64,000 bases of DNA. Source: Xenorhabdus beddingii. GTDB lineage: Bacteria; Pseudomonadota; Gammaproteobacteria; Enterobacterales; Enterobacteriaceae. The notes under the pieces were generated by a model. The model was not told the origin of the DNA. It saw only the letters and a list, made by a program, of their open reading frames with translations, and did not search any database. This document shows positions 1 through 9,867 of the stretch, piece by piece. Each line of letters begins with the position of its first letter. The first letter of the stretch is position 1. A program made the translations under genes and the position numbers. The stretch lies in NCBI RefSeq assembly GCF_002127545.1, contig NZ_MUBK01000004.1:124001-188000 (forward strand), in the 5' to 3' direction.

Positions 1-2
1 GT

Positions 3-1157
3 TTGATGGAAGTCATTCGTGAAGAGTTACTGGCCATCAAAGCACAGTATAATGATGCCCGCCGGACTGAGCTGACTGAAAACTCAGCAGATATCAATAT
101 TGAAGATCTGATCAATCAAGAAGATGTGGTGGTAACACTATCCCATCAGGGATACGTTAAGTACCAGCCATTGTCCGACTACGAAGCGCAGCGTCGTGGC
201 GGCAAAGGTAAATCGGCCGCACGCACCAAAGAAGAAGACTTCATTGAGCGTCTGCTGGTGGCTAATACCCACGATACTATCCTCTGCTTCTCAAATAAGG
301 GCAAGATGTACTGGATGAAAGTATATCAATTGCCGGAAGCGAGCCGTGGTGCCCGTGGTCGTCCGATTGTCAACCTGTTGCCATTGGATCAGAGCGAACG
401 TATTACCGCCATTTTGCCAGTGCGTGAATATGAAGATGGGCTGAATATCTTCATGGCTACCGCAAGCGGTATCGTTAAGAAGACTAAACTCAGTGAATTC
501 AGCCGCCCACGCAGTGCCGGCATCATCGCAGTGAACCTGAATGAAGGTGATGAGCTGATCGGGGTTGACCTGACGGATGGCAGCAATGAAGTCATGCTAT
601 TCTCTGCACAGGGCAAAGTCGTTCGTTTCCTCGAAGAAGAGGAAGAGACGCTGGAAGATGGTACGGTTCGTGTGAAAGGTGTTCGCGCGATGGGACGTAC
701 CGCAACAGGGGTTCGTGGCATCAAACTCGGTGCAGGCGATAAAGTCGTTTCTCTGATTATTCCGCGTGGAGAAGGAGAAATCCTGACTGTCACCGAGAAT
801 GGTTACGGCAAACGTACTGCTGAGAGCGAATATCCGACGAAATCCCGTGCTACACAGGGTGTTATTTCCATCAAGGTCAGTGAACGCAACGGCAATGTGA
901 TCGGCGCCATTCAAGTCGTCGCGACGGATCAGATCATGATGATTACCGATGCAGGTACCTTGGTACGAACCCGTGTATCTGAAGTCAGCATTGTTGGTCG
1001 TAATACACAGGGCGTTACCCTGATCCGTACATCAGAAGACGAAAAAGTCGTTGGCTTGCAGCGTGTGGCTGAACCGGACGAAGACGACGATGAGGAAGAT
1101 AACAATACAGCAGCTCCTTCTGCTGAAGGACATGGTGAGTCAGAAGATCAAGAGTGA
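3..1157 (+). CDS. gyrA: DNA gyrase subunit A, C-terminal part (5' end outside window)
   Basis: Partial gene: the reading frame is open to the left edge, so only the last 384 or so codons are present. It encodes the end of the coiled-coil tower and the C-terminal beta-pinwheel of GyrA, which wraps DNA and allows ATP-dependent negative supercoiling with GyrB. The GyrA box QRRGGKG is at visible residues 63-69, and the blade repeats (for example [14 protein letters not shown] and [10 protein letters not shown]) are well preserved. The end is an acidic tail ([10 protein letters not shown]), normal for enterobacteria. Compared with the E. coli protein as I remember it, there is an extra acidic stretch around visible residues 213-226 ([16 protein letters not shown]) before VRAMG. 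The catalytic tyrosine domain is not in the window. Confidence 0.97.
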   Translation: MMEVIREELLAIKAQYNDARRTELTENSADINIEDLINQEDVVVTLSHQGYVKYQPLSDYEAQRRGGKGKSAARTKEEDFIERLLVANTHDTILCFSNKGKMYWMKVYQLPEASRGARGRPIVNLLPLDQSERITAILPVREYEDGLNIFMATASGIVKKTKLSEFSRPRSAGIIAVNLNEGDELIGVDLTDGSNEVMLFSAQGKVVRFLEEEEETLEDGTVRVKGVRAMGRTATGVRGIKLGAGDKVVSLIIPRGEGEILTVTENGYGKRTAESEYPTKSRATQGVISIKVSERNGNVIGAIQVVATDQIMMITDAGTLVRTRVSEVSIVGRNTQGVTLIRTSEDEKVVGLQRVAEPDEDDDEEDNNTAAPSAEGHGESEDQE

Positions 1158-1199
1158 TCCACTGTTCCTGCTGTATACCATCAACTGTATACCATCAAC

Positions 1200-1229
1200 A
1201 AAGCAGACACTTCGGTGTCTGCTTTTTTT
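1200..1229 (+). terminator. Rho-independent terminator after gyrA
   Basis: A perfect 10-bp stem (AAGCAGACAC / GTGTCTGCTT) with a TTCG tetraloop is followed by a T run. It lies 43 bp after the gyrA stop codon. Confidence 0.92.
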
Positions 1230-1343
1230 GCACAATTTTTTGACGAAGAATTGGCAAGAACCAAATGTGACTTTGTATTCCCTGCTACACTAGTATATGC
1301 TGTGAACAGTTAATATTAATCATGTTTTTCGTCGGGCGATCTC

Positions 1344-4208
1344 TTGAGATATCTATCTTCTTTTCGGACGTCATTAAAGATATCCCGTTATCTTTTTCGG
1401 GTGCTTGGATGTATGTTATGGGCACTCGGCGCCTTATTAACCAGCTTTTATTTGGTCAATCTTTATAATGAAGTCAAATCAGATATTCGTCAGGAATATA
1501 ACGCCAACTACGATATAGCATTTTCTCAATTACGGCATCTTTCCAATATCCTGCGGGATGTTCAATATATGGCAGAGAGAGACTTATCTCAAGAAAATGA
1601 TAAAGGTCTAACAGTTACTCTGCTTCATAATAACGCTATTCTTCCATACATTACCCTGAATTCTCATTCCGATTGTGACCTTTTGCGCAACCGCGCACAT
1701 AATGACTTAGCGACTTTGGATCAGATGATATCCCTTTGGAGTAATAATGTTTCAATTATACGTAAGGTAAACCAGATTTTTTTCGTTGATGCACAAAGCA
1801 TGTGCATGGTGAAATTTGCCTCTCGTGGCAATACCGTAGAATCTGACATAATAAAAAAAATAATCTATGAGAATAGCCGAAAGCTAGTCAACCTGAAAGA
1901 TCAGGGGAAAGAGCGGATCGTCTTTGGAATAGAACCTAACTCAAGGGCAGATGGCGGTAGCCTTTATATTTTTACACCCATTTATGCTGATGGAGAGATG
2001 AAAGGAATACTGGGCATTGAGAAAGCCATCAGTATGGAAAACCTTCAACAATCATATAATAAATCGATGACTATCACGTTATTAAACGAATTCAAACAGC
2101 CTGAGTTACAATATCCGCCCAGAAACCTCAGTAAACAGGCCACTATCAATTTCAACATGACACCGACTTACTTTGGTTACGATGAAGATTTTACCAGCTT
2201 GTTATTGTTTAGGCGATTGTCCCCCTCTACATTACACATTGCTTATTCATTACCGATAAAACATATTTACAATGAACTCAAGATCAATCTAATCAATAGT
2301 GTCATATTGAATATTATTTCTGCAATCGCGATTGTCTTTTTTGTCTGGTTGTTTGAACGTAGAATGTTTGCTCCAGCAGAAGAGAACGCAATACGCCTTG
2401 AAGAGCATGAACAGTTTAACCATAAAATTGTCGCTTCCGCTCCCGTGGGAATTAGTATTTTGAGAGTCGGGGATGGTGTTAATATTCTAAGTAATGAACT
2501 GGCACATAATTACACCAAAATGCTGACGTACGAAGACCAAAAACGCATTGTCGATATCATTTGCGATAAAACCAGCAGTTATATTGATGTCGTGACCAGT
2601 AACAATAATCATCTGCAAATTAGCTTCGTACACTCACGCTATCGTAATGAAGAAGTTGCAATCTGTGTGCTGATAGATGTCAGCACCCGCGTAAAAATGG
2701 AAAAATCATTGCAAGAGATGGCTTCAGCCGCAGAACAGGCTAATCAGGCAAAATCGATGTTTCTCGCAACGGTCAGTCATGAATTAAGAACCCCACTCTA
2801 TGGCATTATTGGTAACCTGGAACTTATCCAGTCCCATCCATTACCGACAGAATCTGCCCGATTGCTGGCAACAATGGATAATTCATCATCACTCTTGCTG
2901 AAGATCATTAGTGATATTCTCGACTTCTCTAAAATAGAATCCAAACAGTTAAAAATTGAACCCAAAGATTTCAGTTGTCGAGAAATAATATCACATGTGA
3001 TTTCAAACTATCTTCCCCTCATTACGAAAAAAGAGTTGGGGCTATACTGCTATATTGAACCCGATGTTCCCGACATCATCCGTAATGATCCGGTAAGGTT
3101 ACAACAAATTATTTCTAATTTACTGAATAATGCTATCAAATTCACGGAATCTGGCTGTATTGTCATTGAAATTACATCAAGGCATGATTATTTGTATGTC
3201 AGTATCAGAGATACAGGGTTTGGTATTGAGGACAAATTACAGTTTCAATTATTTGAGCCGTTTTTCCAGATTAGTGCCAATAAAGAAAGTGCCTCACAAG
3301 GCACAGGTCTGGGGCTGGCCATTTGTGAAAAACTCATCAATTTAATGGATGGGGATATTGAATTCGTCTCACAAAAACATGTCGGCAGTCTCTTTTCAAT
3401 ACGTCTGCCCTTTTATGGTGTGAAATTCAATCCCAAACCATTATCCAAACAGCGTTCTCAGCAAAAGATATTGCTGGCTGTTTGCAATGATTTTCTAGAA
3501 AAATATTTACAGAACCTTCTCATACAGGATCATTTTCAAGTTAGTCTATATGATGAAAAAAACGTAGACGGCACAGAACTGTTAATTAGCGATCAACCTA
3601 ACGAACCCGACATTCCTGTCCGATATCATATAGAAATAGCAGAAAAACATATTGGTCCACCGGAACAAGTTCGAAAAAATTATTGGTTGCATAACACTTA
3701 TGAACTGAGTGAGTTGAATAGCATACTGGATATTCTGCTGGCAGAGCATGATCTTGCACCCGCCCTGCCGATTTCGATGTCAATATCCTCTAAAGCGGTA
3801 ACAAAAGTCATACAAACTGATGGCTATATCAATGAGGTGAACGTTTTGGTTGTTGATGATCACCCTATCAATCGGCATTTATTGGTCGATCAATTAAATT
3901 CTATAGGATTTAATGTATCAATGGCGAATGATGGTATTGATGCCATTAACCATCTGAAAGAAAATTCAACAGATATTATTCTGACAGACGTTAATATGCC
4001 TAATATGGATGGATACGAGCTTACAAAACATTTAAGAAACAAAGGCTATACCAAGCCCATTATCGGCATTACTGCCAATGCCTTGGCAGAAGAAAAACAA
4101 CGTTGTGCTGATGTGGGTATGGATGACTGTTTATCAAAACCGGTATCACTGGCAATACTAAAAGAAGCATTAATAAAATATATGAATATTCAATCCGGCA
4201 TACATTAA
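1344..4208 (+). CDS. rcsC: Hybrid sensor histidine kinase RcsC of the Rcs envelope-stress phosphorelay
   Basis: Inner-membrane hybrid kinase that autophosphorylates on His, passes phosphate to its own receiver Asp and then to the RcsD phosphotransfer domain. The chain controls capsule, motility, biofilm and, in insect pathogens, virulence genes. The 954-aa protein starts with TTG; the start is supported by the conserved N-terminus MRYLSSFRTSLK. It has a TM segment near residues 20-40, a periplasmic sensor domain, a second TM near 310-335, and the linker motif ASAPVGISILR. The phospho-acceptor His is H479 in the motif ATVSHELRTPLYG. ATPase motifs follow (NLLNNAIKFTESG, RDTGFGIEDK, GTGLGLAICE). 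A central ABL-type domain precedes the C-terminal receiver, whose phospho-acceptor is D882 in LTDVNMPNMDGY. It is convergent with rcsB, as in E. coli. Confidence 0.97.
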   Translation: MRYLSSFRTSLKISRYLFRVLGCMLWALGALLTSFYLVNLYNEVKSDIRQEYNANYDIAFSQLRHLSNILRDVQYMAERDLSQENDKGLTVTLLHNNAILPYITLNSHSDCDLLRNRAHNDLATLDQMISLWSNNVSIIRKVNQIFFVDAQSMCMVKFASRGNTVESDIIKKIIYENSRKLVNLKDQGKERIVFGIEPNSRADGGSLYIFTPIYADGEMKGILGIEKAISMENLQQSYNKSMTITLLNEFKQPELQYPPRNLSKQATINFNMTPTYFGYDEDFTSLLLFRRLSPSTLHIAYSLPIKHIYNELKINLINSVILNIISAIAIVFFVWLFERRMFAPAEENAIRLEEHEQFNHKIVASAPVGISILRVGDGVNILSNELAHNYTKMLTYEDQKRIVDIICDKTSSYIDVVTSNNNHLQISFVHSRYRNEEVAICVLIDVSTRVKMEKSLQEMASAAEQANQAKSMFLATVSHELRTPLYGIIGNLELIQSHPLPTESARLLATMDNSSSLLLKIISDILDFSKIESKQLKIEPKDFSCREIISHVISNYLPLITKKELGLYCYIEPDVPDIIRNDPVRLQQIISNLLNNAIKFTESGCIVIEITSRHDYLYVSIRDTGFGIEDKLQFQLFEPFFQISANKESASQGTGLGLAICEKLINLMDGDIEFVSQKHVGSLFSIRLPFYGVKFNPKPLSKQRSQQKILLAVCNDFLEKYLQNLLIQDHFQVSLYDEKNVDGTELLISDQPNEPDIPVRYHIEIAEKHIGPPEQVRKNYWLHNTYELSELNSILDILLAEHDLAPALPISMSISSKAVTKVIQTDGYINEVNVLVVDDHPINRHLLVDQLNSIGFNVSMANDGIDAINHLKENSTDIILTDVNMPNMDGYELTKHLRNKGYTKPIIGITANALAEEKQRCADVGMDDCLSKPVSLAILKEALIKYMNIQSGIH

Positions 4209-4220
4209 TCTGGCAAATAA

Positions 4221-4254
4221 CAGAAAATCGGTAACGTCAGCCACCGATTTTCTG
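4221..4254. terminator. Hairpin between convergent rcsC and rcsB
   Basis: A 12-bp inverted repeat (CAGAAAATCGGT / ACCGATTTTCTG) with a 10-nt loop lies in the 67-bp gap between the two stop codons. It probably ends transcription from both sides. No long T run follows, so its strength is uncertain. Confidence 0.65.
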
Positions 4255-4275
4255 CCAGACAAGATAATCAATGGG

Positions 4276-4926
4276 TTATTTACCCATATCTTTGTCGATA
4301 GTGACAGAGGATAAATAGTTAAGTAACGCAATATCGTTATCAACTCCCAGCTTTAACATCGCTGTTTTCTTCTGGCTACTGATAGTTTTAATACTACGAT
4401 TAAGTTTTTTGGCAATATCAGTAACAAGAAAACCATCAGCAAATAAACGCAGAACTTCACTTTCTTTCGGAGACAGGCGTTTATCCCTGTAACCATTGGC
4501 ATTGACTTTTTCCAGTAATTTGGAAACGCTCTCAGGTGTAAATTGTTTTCCCTTCTGCAACGCAGAAAGAGCCTTGGGCAAATCAGTCGGTGCTCCTTGC
4601 TTTAACACGATCCCCTCAATATCAAGCTCAAGTATGGCGCTTAAAATAGCCGGATTATTGTTCATTGTAAGCACAATAACTGCCAATGTTGGGTAATGGC
4701 GTTTAATATATTTTATCAGGGTGATGCCATCACCATATTTATCTCCGGGCATTGACAAATCTGTTATCAAAACATCTGCTTCTATCTGTGGCAAACTATT
4801 AATGAGCGTGGTTGAATCTTCAAATTCACCCACCACATTAATCCACTCAATTTGTTCAAGAGACTTGCGGATGCCAAACAAAACGATGGGATGGTCATCG
4901 GCAATAATGACATTAAGGTTATTCAT
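4276..4926 (-). CDS. rcsB: Response regulator RcsB
   Basis: Transcription factor at the end of the Rcs phosphorelay. It acts as a homodimer or with partners such as RcsA. The 216-aa protein has an N-terminal receiver with phospho-acceptor D56 (VLITDLSMPGDKYGDGI) and a C-terminal LuxR-type helix-turn-helix (KRLSPKESEVLRLFADGFLV, then NRSIKTISSQKK). The start MNNLNVIIADDHP was chosen because it matches the family start exactly; the frame is open further upstream (to 4971) but that stretch lies in the end of rcsD. The start codon lies 1 bp after the rcsD stop, so rcsD-rcsB is one operon. Confidence 0.97.
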   Translation of the reverse strand: MNNLNVIIADDHPIVLFGIRKSLEQIEWINVVGEFEDSTTLINSLPQIEADVLITDLSMPGDKYGDGITLIKYIKRHYPTLAVIVLTMNNNPAILSAILELDIEGIVLKQGAPTDLPKALSALQKGKQFTPESVSKLLEKVNANGYRDKRLSPKESEVLRLFADGFLVTDIAKKLNRSIKTISSQKKTAMLKLGVDNDIALLNYLSSVTIDKDMGK

Positions 4927-4927
4927 A

Positions 4928-7654
4928 TTATTGGTTACCTTGCTGCAACAGCTTTGTGATAAAGGAATCAATGAGGCTGATGCTATTTTTGATTTCTACT
5001 TCATTATTGTCTGCTATGTGTTCTTCCAACGCCTCACATGATGACCTAAGAAACTTTAAATCTAACATAGCAAACGCACCTTTAAGGCGGTGTACCGTTT
5101 GCGAAAGTGATATCAAATCATGTCGTTCCATATCAGTATACAGTTTAATAATATCCATAGGTATTGTCTCTATAAATAATTTCCTGTATTCACTATTTTC
5201 CAACTGAATCTGATAGCTTTTAAGAATATTGTAGATATCACTATCGATATCCTCGCATGGTTCAACACCTTCAGTGGGTTTGTATGCTGGTTCGGAGATT
5301 TCCGGCGGTTCTCCTACTTCATCCAAACTGAAGTTTTCTTCAATCAGAAATGATATTGCATTGATTACTGCATCAACAAAATTATAATTGCACTGAACCA
5401 GCCCTGGTTTCAGTTGCTTAAACCCTGCCAAACTGCCCACTAATAATATAGTTGGTTTTTCCCCTTTGTACTCTCTATCCGTGAGGATAATATCATATTC
5501 TCCTGTCAGGTTATCTTTACCCTTATCGAGATATGCCGCACCATAATGATTGAGATAAGTATGGATGATTCGACTGATCTCAGGGTTATGGATATCAATT
5601 AAAGCGGTAATCCCTTCCAAAAGTTGGGGCGTTTTACCATTTTCATCACCATTCTGCAATAAAGGCAGATTGATGACATAATGAGTACCTAAACCCAACT
5701 TACTTTTAATATCAAGCCTTCCCCCCATTCTTTTGCATAACTGGTTACACAAATAAAAAACCATGCCAGAATTCGTAGAATATTTATCCTCTGCTGATTT
5801 GTTAAGAAAAGGATAATGCAAGCTGTTCAAATCTTTTTCACTCAAACCAGAACCACTATCCATCAGTTCAATTTGAATATGGTTGTCATATTTACCAGAA
5901 CTATTCACAGTCAACGATATTTTGCCATAACTGGTCGTGGTCATTGCATAGTTAAATAACAAAGTGATGACTTTATTCAGCGCCGCACTATCTCCGATAA
6001 ATAAAGATTCACGAGATATATTAAAATGATAATAAACCCTCAATCCTTTCGCATTCAAAGTAGGTAAAGACGCTTGCAAAATATGCTCTAAATTTAAAGA
6101 CAAAGAGAAGACTTCACTCGCTGGCTGCCAATCATTTAACTCCAACCCATTGAGTAATGAAATGTTTTCAACCCATTCTGTGATATATTTGGATTTAGCC
6201 AATAATTTATCCAACAGCTTTTGTTCATTGTCATCTTGTGATAGCAGTTTCAGTTGATCAGCAATATCATTTAGGCACTTAACTGGGTATTTTATTTCAT
6301 TGTTAATATTATCAAGCATTGAGCGCCTGGCCTGAATACTTCTCTCATATTCCCAATGAGCAAGTTGTAATCGTTTGTTCGTCATGACTTCCTTATCTTT
6401 GTCTTGCAGTAAGAAGAGATAAGTCTCTGGCAATAAGTTATTGTTATACATTCTCACTTCATAAATCGCCTCATCAATGGATGTTTGAATGACACCATGA
6501 TGTTGTTGGGCCATCATTTTCACTTTATTCAGATCCAGGTGAGGTATTAACTGTTCTGCGATTTTATTAATCATCGTTATTTGGTTTGACTCAAAATCGT
6601 AGATCACCAATCCAACAGGAATATTGGAGATAACATCATTACTCAGAGAATCCTTAATTTTCAACTCATTATCCATAGAAGCATTTGGTGCAATATATCG
6701 CAAACGGATATAAAATAACCCAATTAACGAAAATAGAAAGAAAAACAATATTGAAAGTAGAAACCAAGAATTCTTGATCAATAAATCCACAATCAATGTT
6801 TTCAATGGAACCTGATAAATGAGTTTGTACGGTACAACATCAAGAGGTTGAGAGAACTCCAACCAAAAACCATTTAATGAAACCTCAACTTTATTCGGGT
6901 CATTGTTATCGCGTGAATTAATGGCATTCAGTCGAAAATTTGCCGGCGACATATCAGCCGACAAAAGACGGTCCATGGGCAAATCAAAAGCAACAATGGT
7001 GGTTAATTGACCTGTTACATTAAATGCAGCTTTATACGTATAAAAATAAATATTCTCATTACGGATTAAATTTATAGGGGATAAATTTTCTTTCTCCTCC
7101 AACGTGATGAATTGATCCAACATCTCAGTACGTCGGGTGTCAGGATTAAGAGTCAGATAACTCTCTTTGAACCTTATTTTTGGTTTTAAGAATGGATGGT
7201 TTGTTATCAATAATAGATTATTATCCTGTCCATTGAGATAATACATCGACAAGTATTCATTACGTGGCCCCCATAAAATCTCCAGATAGTGAGACAACCG
7301 CTGGGCGAGTTGAATATTGGAATCATGGTATTGGCCAAAAATAATTGTATCAACGGCCTGATAACGATTTTCTAACCAATAGACATCGGGACGTATTTTT
7401 AGCAATGGTATCTGCTCCTGAGAGGAGATTGGCAGAGTATTAGACTGCGCAAAGATATGGTTTGCGTGATAACGATAATCTTTAATCTGCAACCTCATCT
7501 TCGCTGTTACGCTACTGATAGCATATTTTTTCTCCATCAGCCAAATATCAAAATAGTTATACCCGAATAAAAATAGAGACGTAAAAAGCAAAGTAACAAA
7601 TAGCGTGTAAAAACGAGGAATAGATGAAGGCTTGAGCGGTGGTTGTTTATACAT
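4928..7654 (-). CDS. rcsD: Phosphotransfer intermediate RcsD (YojN)
   Basis: Inner-membrane histidine phosphotransferase that relays phosphate from the RcsC receiver to RcsB. The 908-aa protein has a TM segment near residues 14-32, a large periplasmic domain, a second TM near 294-316, a histidine-kinase-like domain without the catalytic His, and an ATPase-like fold. The C-terminal HPt domain carries H855 in the motif SQTVHRLKGAFAML. Its length and domain order match the family. It is the first gene of the rcsDB operon. Confidence 0.95.
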   Translation of the reverse strand: MYKQPPLKPSSIPRFYTLFVTLLFTSLFLFGYNYFDIWLMEKKYAISSVTAKMRLQIKDYRYHANHIFAQSNTLPISSQEQIPLLKIRPDVYWLENRYQAVDTIIFGQYHDSNIQLAQRLSHYLEILWGPRNEYLSMYYLNGQDNNLLLITNHPFLKPKIRFKESYLTLNPDTRRTEMLDQFITLEEKENLSPINLIRNENIYFYTYKAAFNVTGQLTTIVAFDLPMDRLLSADMSPANFRLNAINSRDNNDPNKVEVSLNGFWLEFSQPLDVVPYKLIYQVPLKTLIVDLLIKNSWFLLSILFFFLFSLIGLFYIRLRYIAPNASMDNELKIKDSLSNDVISNIPVGLVIYDFESNQITMINKIAEQLIPHLDLNKVKMMAQQHHGVIQTSIDEAIYEVRMYNNNLLPETYLFLLQDKDKEVMTNKRLQLAHWEYERSIQARRSMLDNINNEIKYPVKCLNDIADQLKLLSQDDNEQKLLDKLLAKSKYITEWVENISLLNGLELNDWQPASEVFSLSLNLEHILQASLPTLNAKGLRVYYHFNISRESLFIGDSAALNKVITLLFNYAMTTTSYGKISLTVNSSGKYDNHIQIELMDSGSGLSEKDLNSLHYPFLNKSAEDKYSTNSGMVFYLCNQLCKRMGGRLDIKSKLGLGTHYVINLPLLQNGDENGKTPQLLEGITALIDIHNPEISRIIHTYLNHYGAAYLDKGKDNLTGEYDIILTDREYKGEKPTILLVGSLAGFKQLKPGLVQCNYNFVDAVINAISFLIEENFSLDEVGEPPEISEPAYKPTEGVEPCEDIDSDIYNILKSYQIQLENSEYRKLFIETIPMDIIKLYTDMERHDLISLSQTVHRLKGAFAMLDLKFLRSSCEALEEHIADNNEVEIKNSISLIDSFITKLLQQGNQ

Positions 7655-7827
7655 TCTTTGAATAATTGCCTTTAGTGTGAATATATCTTGGTCAATTCGA
7701 CATCAACCCGTAGATAAATAAGCCAGTGCGCTTAGTTTAATACTAGCAGGTTAGCGAATCAAAAGGTCATTGCAGTTCGAAGATTGAGCAAACAGTAAGA
7801 AAAACGCAATTTTTTCCCTTTAGGGGC

Positions 7828-7856
7828 TAGACACATCAAACCGATATAGGCATAAT
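7828..7856 (+). promoter_or_regulatory. Promoter for the tRNA-Ser/tRNA-Thr pair
   Basis: TAGACA (-35) and CATAAT (-10) are 17 bp apart. A GC-rich discriminator (CCTGCGCC) leads into tRNA-Ser 10 bp after the -10. This layout is typical of stringently controlled stable-RNA promoters. Confidence 0.7.
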
Positions 7857-7866
7857 CCTGCGCCAT

Positions 7867-7954
<88 letters not shown>

Positions 7955-7960
7955 AATTTC

Positions 7961-8036
<76 letters not shown>

Positions 8037-8063
8037 CACAAAATCAACATGTTATGATGTTGA

Positions 8064-8121
8064 ACCGAAAGCCCTGATAGTTGGTTATGTTATAACTAAT
8101 TATCGGGGCTTCGGTCTTTTT
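8064..8121 (+). terminator. Terminator after the tRNA pair
   Basis: A long imperfect inverted repeat (ACCGAAAGCCCTGAT ... ATCGGGGCTTCGGT) is followed by CTTTTT, starting 28 bp after tRNA-Thr. Confidence 0.8.
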
Positions 8122-8163
8122 GCGTCTTTTTAAAATCGTTGGAATAAACGATAGTCAGCATTA

Positions 8164-8283
8164 TCACCAACCCAAATCTTTAGCCAGCTCATTAATTGCC
8201 TGTAGGGTTTCTTGGTTTGGTTGAATTAATCCATCAGGAATTTGGCCGTCGGCTGTTTTTTCCTCAAGACATGCTTTCCATGC
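8164..8283 (-). pseudogene. 3' remnant of an unidentified gene beside the tRNAs
   Basis: On the minus strand a 39-residue open stretch ends in TGA and reads like a genuine protein C-terminus (DGLIQPNQETLQAINELAKD near its middle). Upstream it is cut off by an in-frame TAA at 8284-8286 and no start or ribosome site is present. Its position just downstream of a tRNA pair suggests debris of an integrated element, but I do not recognise the family. The rest of 8122-8443 shows nothing else I can support. Confidence 0.45.
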
Positions 8284-8443
8284 TTAAATAATCGCCTCTT
8301 TTATCTTTTAGATAGCAAGTGATGTTCCGAGGCATTCATTTGCTTTCACGCTGCAATTTGAAATCCATGAGCTATCGTGGTGTCATTCAGAAAAACAAAA
8401 TTGCGACATGAAGTTTTTTATCCTCACCCAATACTATCAAGAG

Positions 8444-8461
8444 TGTAATTATTTATTTACA
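8444..8461 (+). promoter_or_regulatory. TyrR box (strong-type) upstream of tyrP
   Basis: The sequence TGTAATTATTTATTTACA matches the TyrR consensus TGTAAA-N6-TTTACA at 11 of 12 specified positions. It lies 94 bp upstream of the tyrP start codon. Confidence 0.8.
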
Positions 8462-8466
8462 CAACG

Positions 8467-8484
8467 TGTATCATTGATTTGACA
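8467..8484 (+). promoter_or_regulatory. Second (weak-type) TyrR box overlapping the tyrP -35 element
   Basis: TGTATCATTGATTTGACA keeps the outer TGT-N12-ACA pattern of a TyrR box but is otherwise degenerate. Its last six bases, TTGACA (8479-8484), form a consensus -35. The -10 at the right distance (8502-8507, TAACCT) is weak. In E. coli tyrP also has a strong and a weak box, the weak one at the promoter, which allows opposite responses to tyrosine and phenylalanine. The same logic is inferred here. Confidence 0.65.
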
Positions 8485-8554
8485 GTCATAAATCAATCAT
8501 TTAACCTGCAAGCCTTATAACTATTTTTTCAACATATTCATAAACGAGGGTCGC

Positions 8555-9763
8555 GTGAGAAATCGCACTGTTGGCAGTATTTTTATCGTTGCAGGAACGA
8601 CGATTGGAGCAGGGATGCTGGCAATGCCATTGGCAGCGGCAGGTGTGGGATTCGGAACCACGCTTGCCATGTTGGTCGCCCTTTGGGCATTAATGAGTTA
8701 TACCGCGCTCCTGCTCGTGGAAGTGTATCAATACAATAAGTCTAATACTGGATTGGGCACCATTGCGAAACGCTATCTCGGCGTTGGCGGGAAGATGTTA
8801 ACGGGTTTCAGTATGCTTTTCCTGATGTATGCCCTGACAACCGCTTATATTAGTGGTGCAGGCGAATTATTGGCAGCCAGCCTGACGTCATGGTTAGATA
8901 AACCCATTTCTGTTTCCACCGGAATTATCACTTTTACGCTTATTGCCGGCGGGGTCGTTTGTATCGGAACCCAATCCGTCGATTTGATTAACCGACTGTT
9001 GTTTACCGCCAAAATCATTTTTCTGGTCGTCGTACTCGGTGTCATGATGCCTCATGTTGATAAAATCAACTTGATCTCCATGCCTATCGGGCAAGGGTTG
9101 GTATTATCTGCCATTCCGGTCATTTTTACTTCATTCGGTTTTCACGGAAGTGTGCCAAGTATCGTTGCCTATATGGGGGGAGATACCAACAAGCTGCGGA
9201 AAATCTTTATCATCGGCAGTGCCATTCCGCTGTGTGCCTATATTCTGTGGCAATTGGTGACTCTCGGCGCCATTTCTTCAAATACCTTTGTTGGCATTCT
9301 TGCACAACAATCGGGTCTGAATGGTTTATTGACAGCGGTCAGAGAAATTGTCGTTTCACCCAAAATAGTGCTTGCTGTCCATCTGTTTGCTGATCTCGCA
9401 CTCGCCACCTCATTTCTTGGGGTTTCTTTAGGTCTGTTTGATTACCTTGCCGACCTTCTGAAACGCGGCAACCATGCCAAAGGGCGTTTGCAGACAGGGT
9501 TGATCACCTTTGTTCCGCCATTGCTTTGTGCACTGTATTACCCTGATTTTGTTATGGCACTGACTTTTGCGGCGGTTGCCCTTTCCATTCTGGCGCTGTT
9601 ATTGCCTTGCCTACTGGTTTGGCGCTGCCGTGAAGAAAACCAGCAAGGGGAATATCGCGTCAAAGGGGGGAAACCCGCCTTAGTATTTATCTTCCTATGC
9701 GGGATTGCGGTCATTGCGATCCAAATTGGTATTGTGGCAGGAATACTGCCACAGGTAGGATAA
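8555..9763 (+). CDS. tyrP: Tyrosine-specific proton symporter TyrP
   Basis: Inner-membrane aromatic amino-acid permease of the Mtr/TnaB/TyrP family, importing tyrosine with protons. The 402-aa protein starts with GTG ([20 protein letters not shown]) and keeps the family signatures [20 protein letters not shown] near the N-terminus and [14 protein letters not shown] in the middle. About 11 hydrophobic segments fill the length, and the size equals E. coli TyrP. It is a single-gene transcription unit. Two TyrR boxes upstream support control by TyrR. Mtr and TnaB relatives are less similar at the N-terminus and centre. Confidence 0.93.
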   Translation: MRNRTVGSIFIVAGTTIGAGMLAMPLAAAGVGFGTTLAMLVALWALMSYTALLLVEVYQYNKSNTGLGTIAKRYLGVGGKMLTGFSMLFLMYALTTAYISGAGELLAASLTSWLDKPISVSTGIITFTLIAGGVVCIGTQSVDLINRLLFTAKIIFLVVVLGVMMPHVDKINLISMPIGQGLVLSAIPVIFTSFGFHGSVPSIVAYMGGDTNKLRKIFIIGSAIPLCAYILWQLVTLGAISSNTFVGILAQQSGLNGLLTAVREIVVSPKIVLAVHLFADLALATSFLGVSLGLFDYLADLLKRGNHAKGRLQTGLITFVPPLLCALYYPDFVMALTFAAVALSILALLLPCLLVWRCREENQQGEYRVKGGKPALVFIFLCGIAVIAIQIGIVAGILPQVG

Positions 9764-9767
9764 TTCC

Positions 9768-9801
9768 TATACCCAAAATAATTCGAGTTGCATCACGGCG
9801 G
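9768..9801. repeat. One end of the TATACCC palindromic repeat family
   Basis: The 34 bases beginning TATACCCAAAATAATTCGAG differ at one position from the left end of the full copy at 32551-32677. Only this end is present. It starts 4 bp after the tyrP stop codon. Confidence 0.75.
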
Positions 9802-9815
9802 TAAATATGCTGTTT

Positions 9816-9857
9816 AAGATCATCCGCTTCAATTTCAATATTGAGGCGGATAATCTT
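9816..9857. terminator. Inverted repeat between convergent tyrP and yfaZ
   Basis: Imperfect inverted repeat AAGATCATCCGCTTCAAT / ATTGAGGCGGATAATCTT. It sits between two convergent genes and ends 10 bp before the yfaZ stop codon on the other strand, so it is a plausible bidirectional terminator. Confidence 0.5.
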
Positions 9858-9867
9858 GATGAATGAA

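Noticed and set aside
389..914. Two minus-strand open frames inside gyrA
   Set aside because: They are antisense shadows of the conserved gyrA coding sequence, with no protein-like features.
1051..1293. 80-aa plus-strand frame across the gyrA stop and terminator
   Set aside because: It runs through the rho-independent terminator hairpin and overlaps gyrA in another frame.
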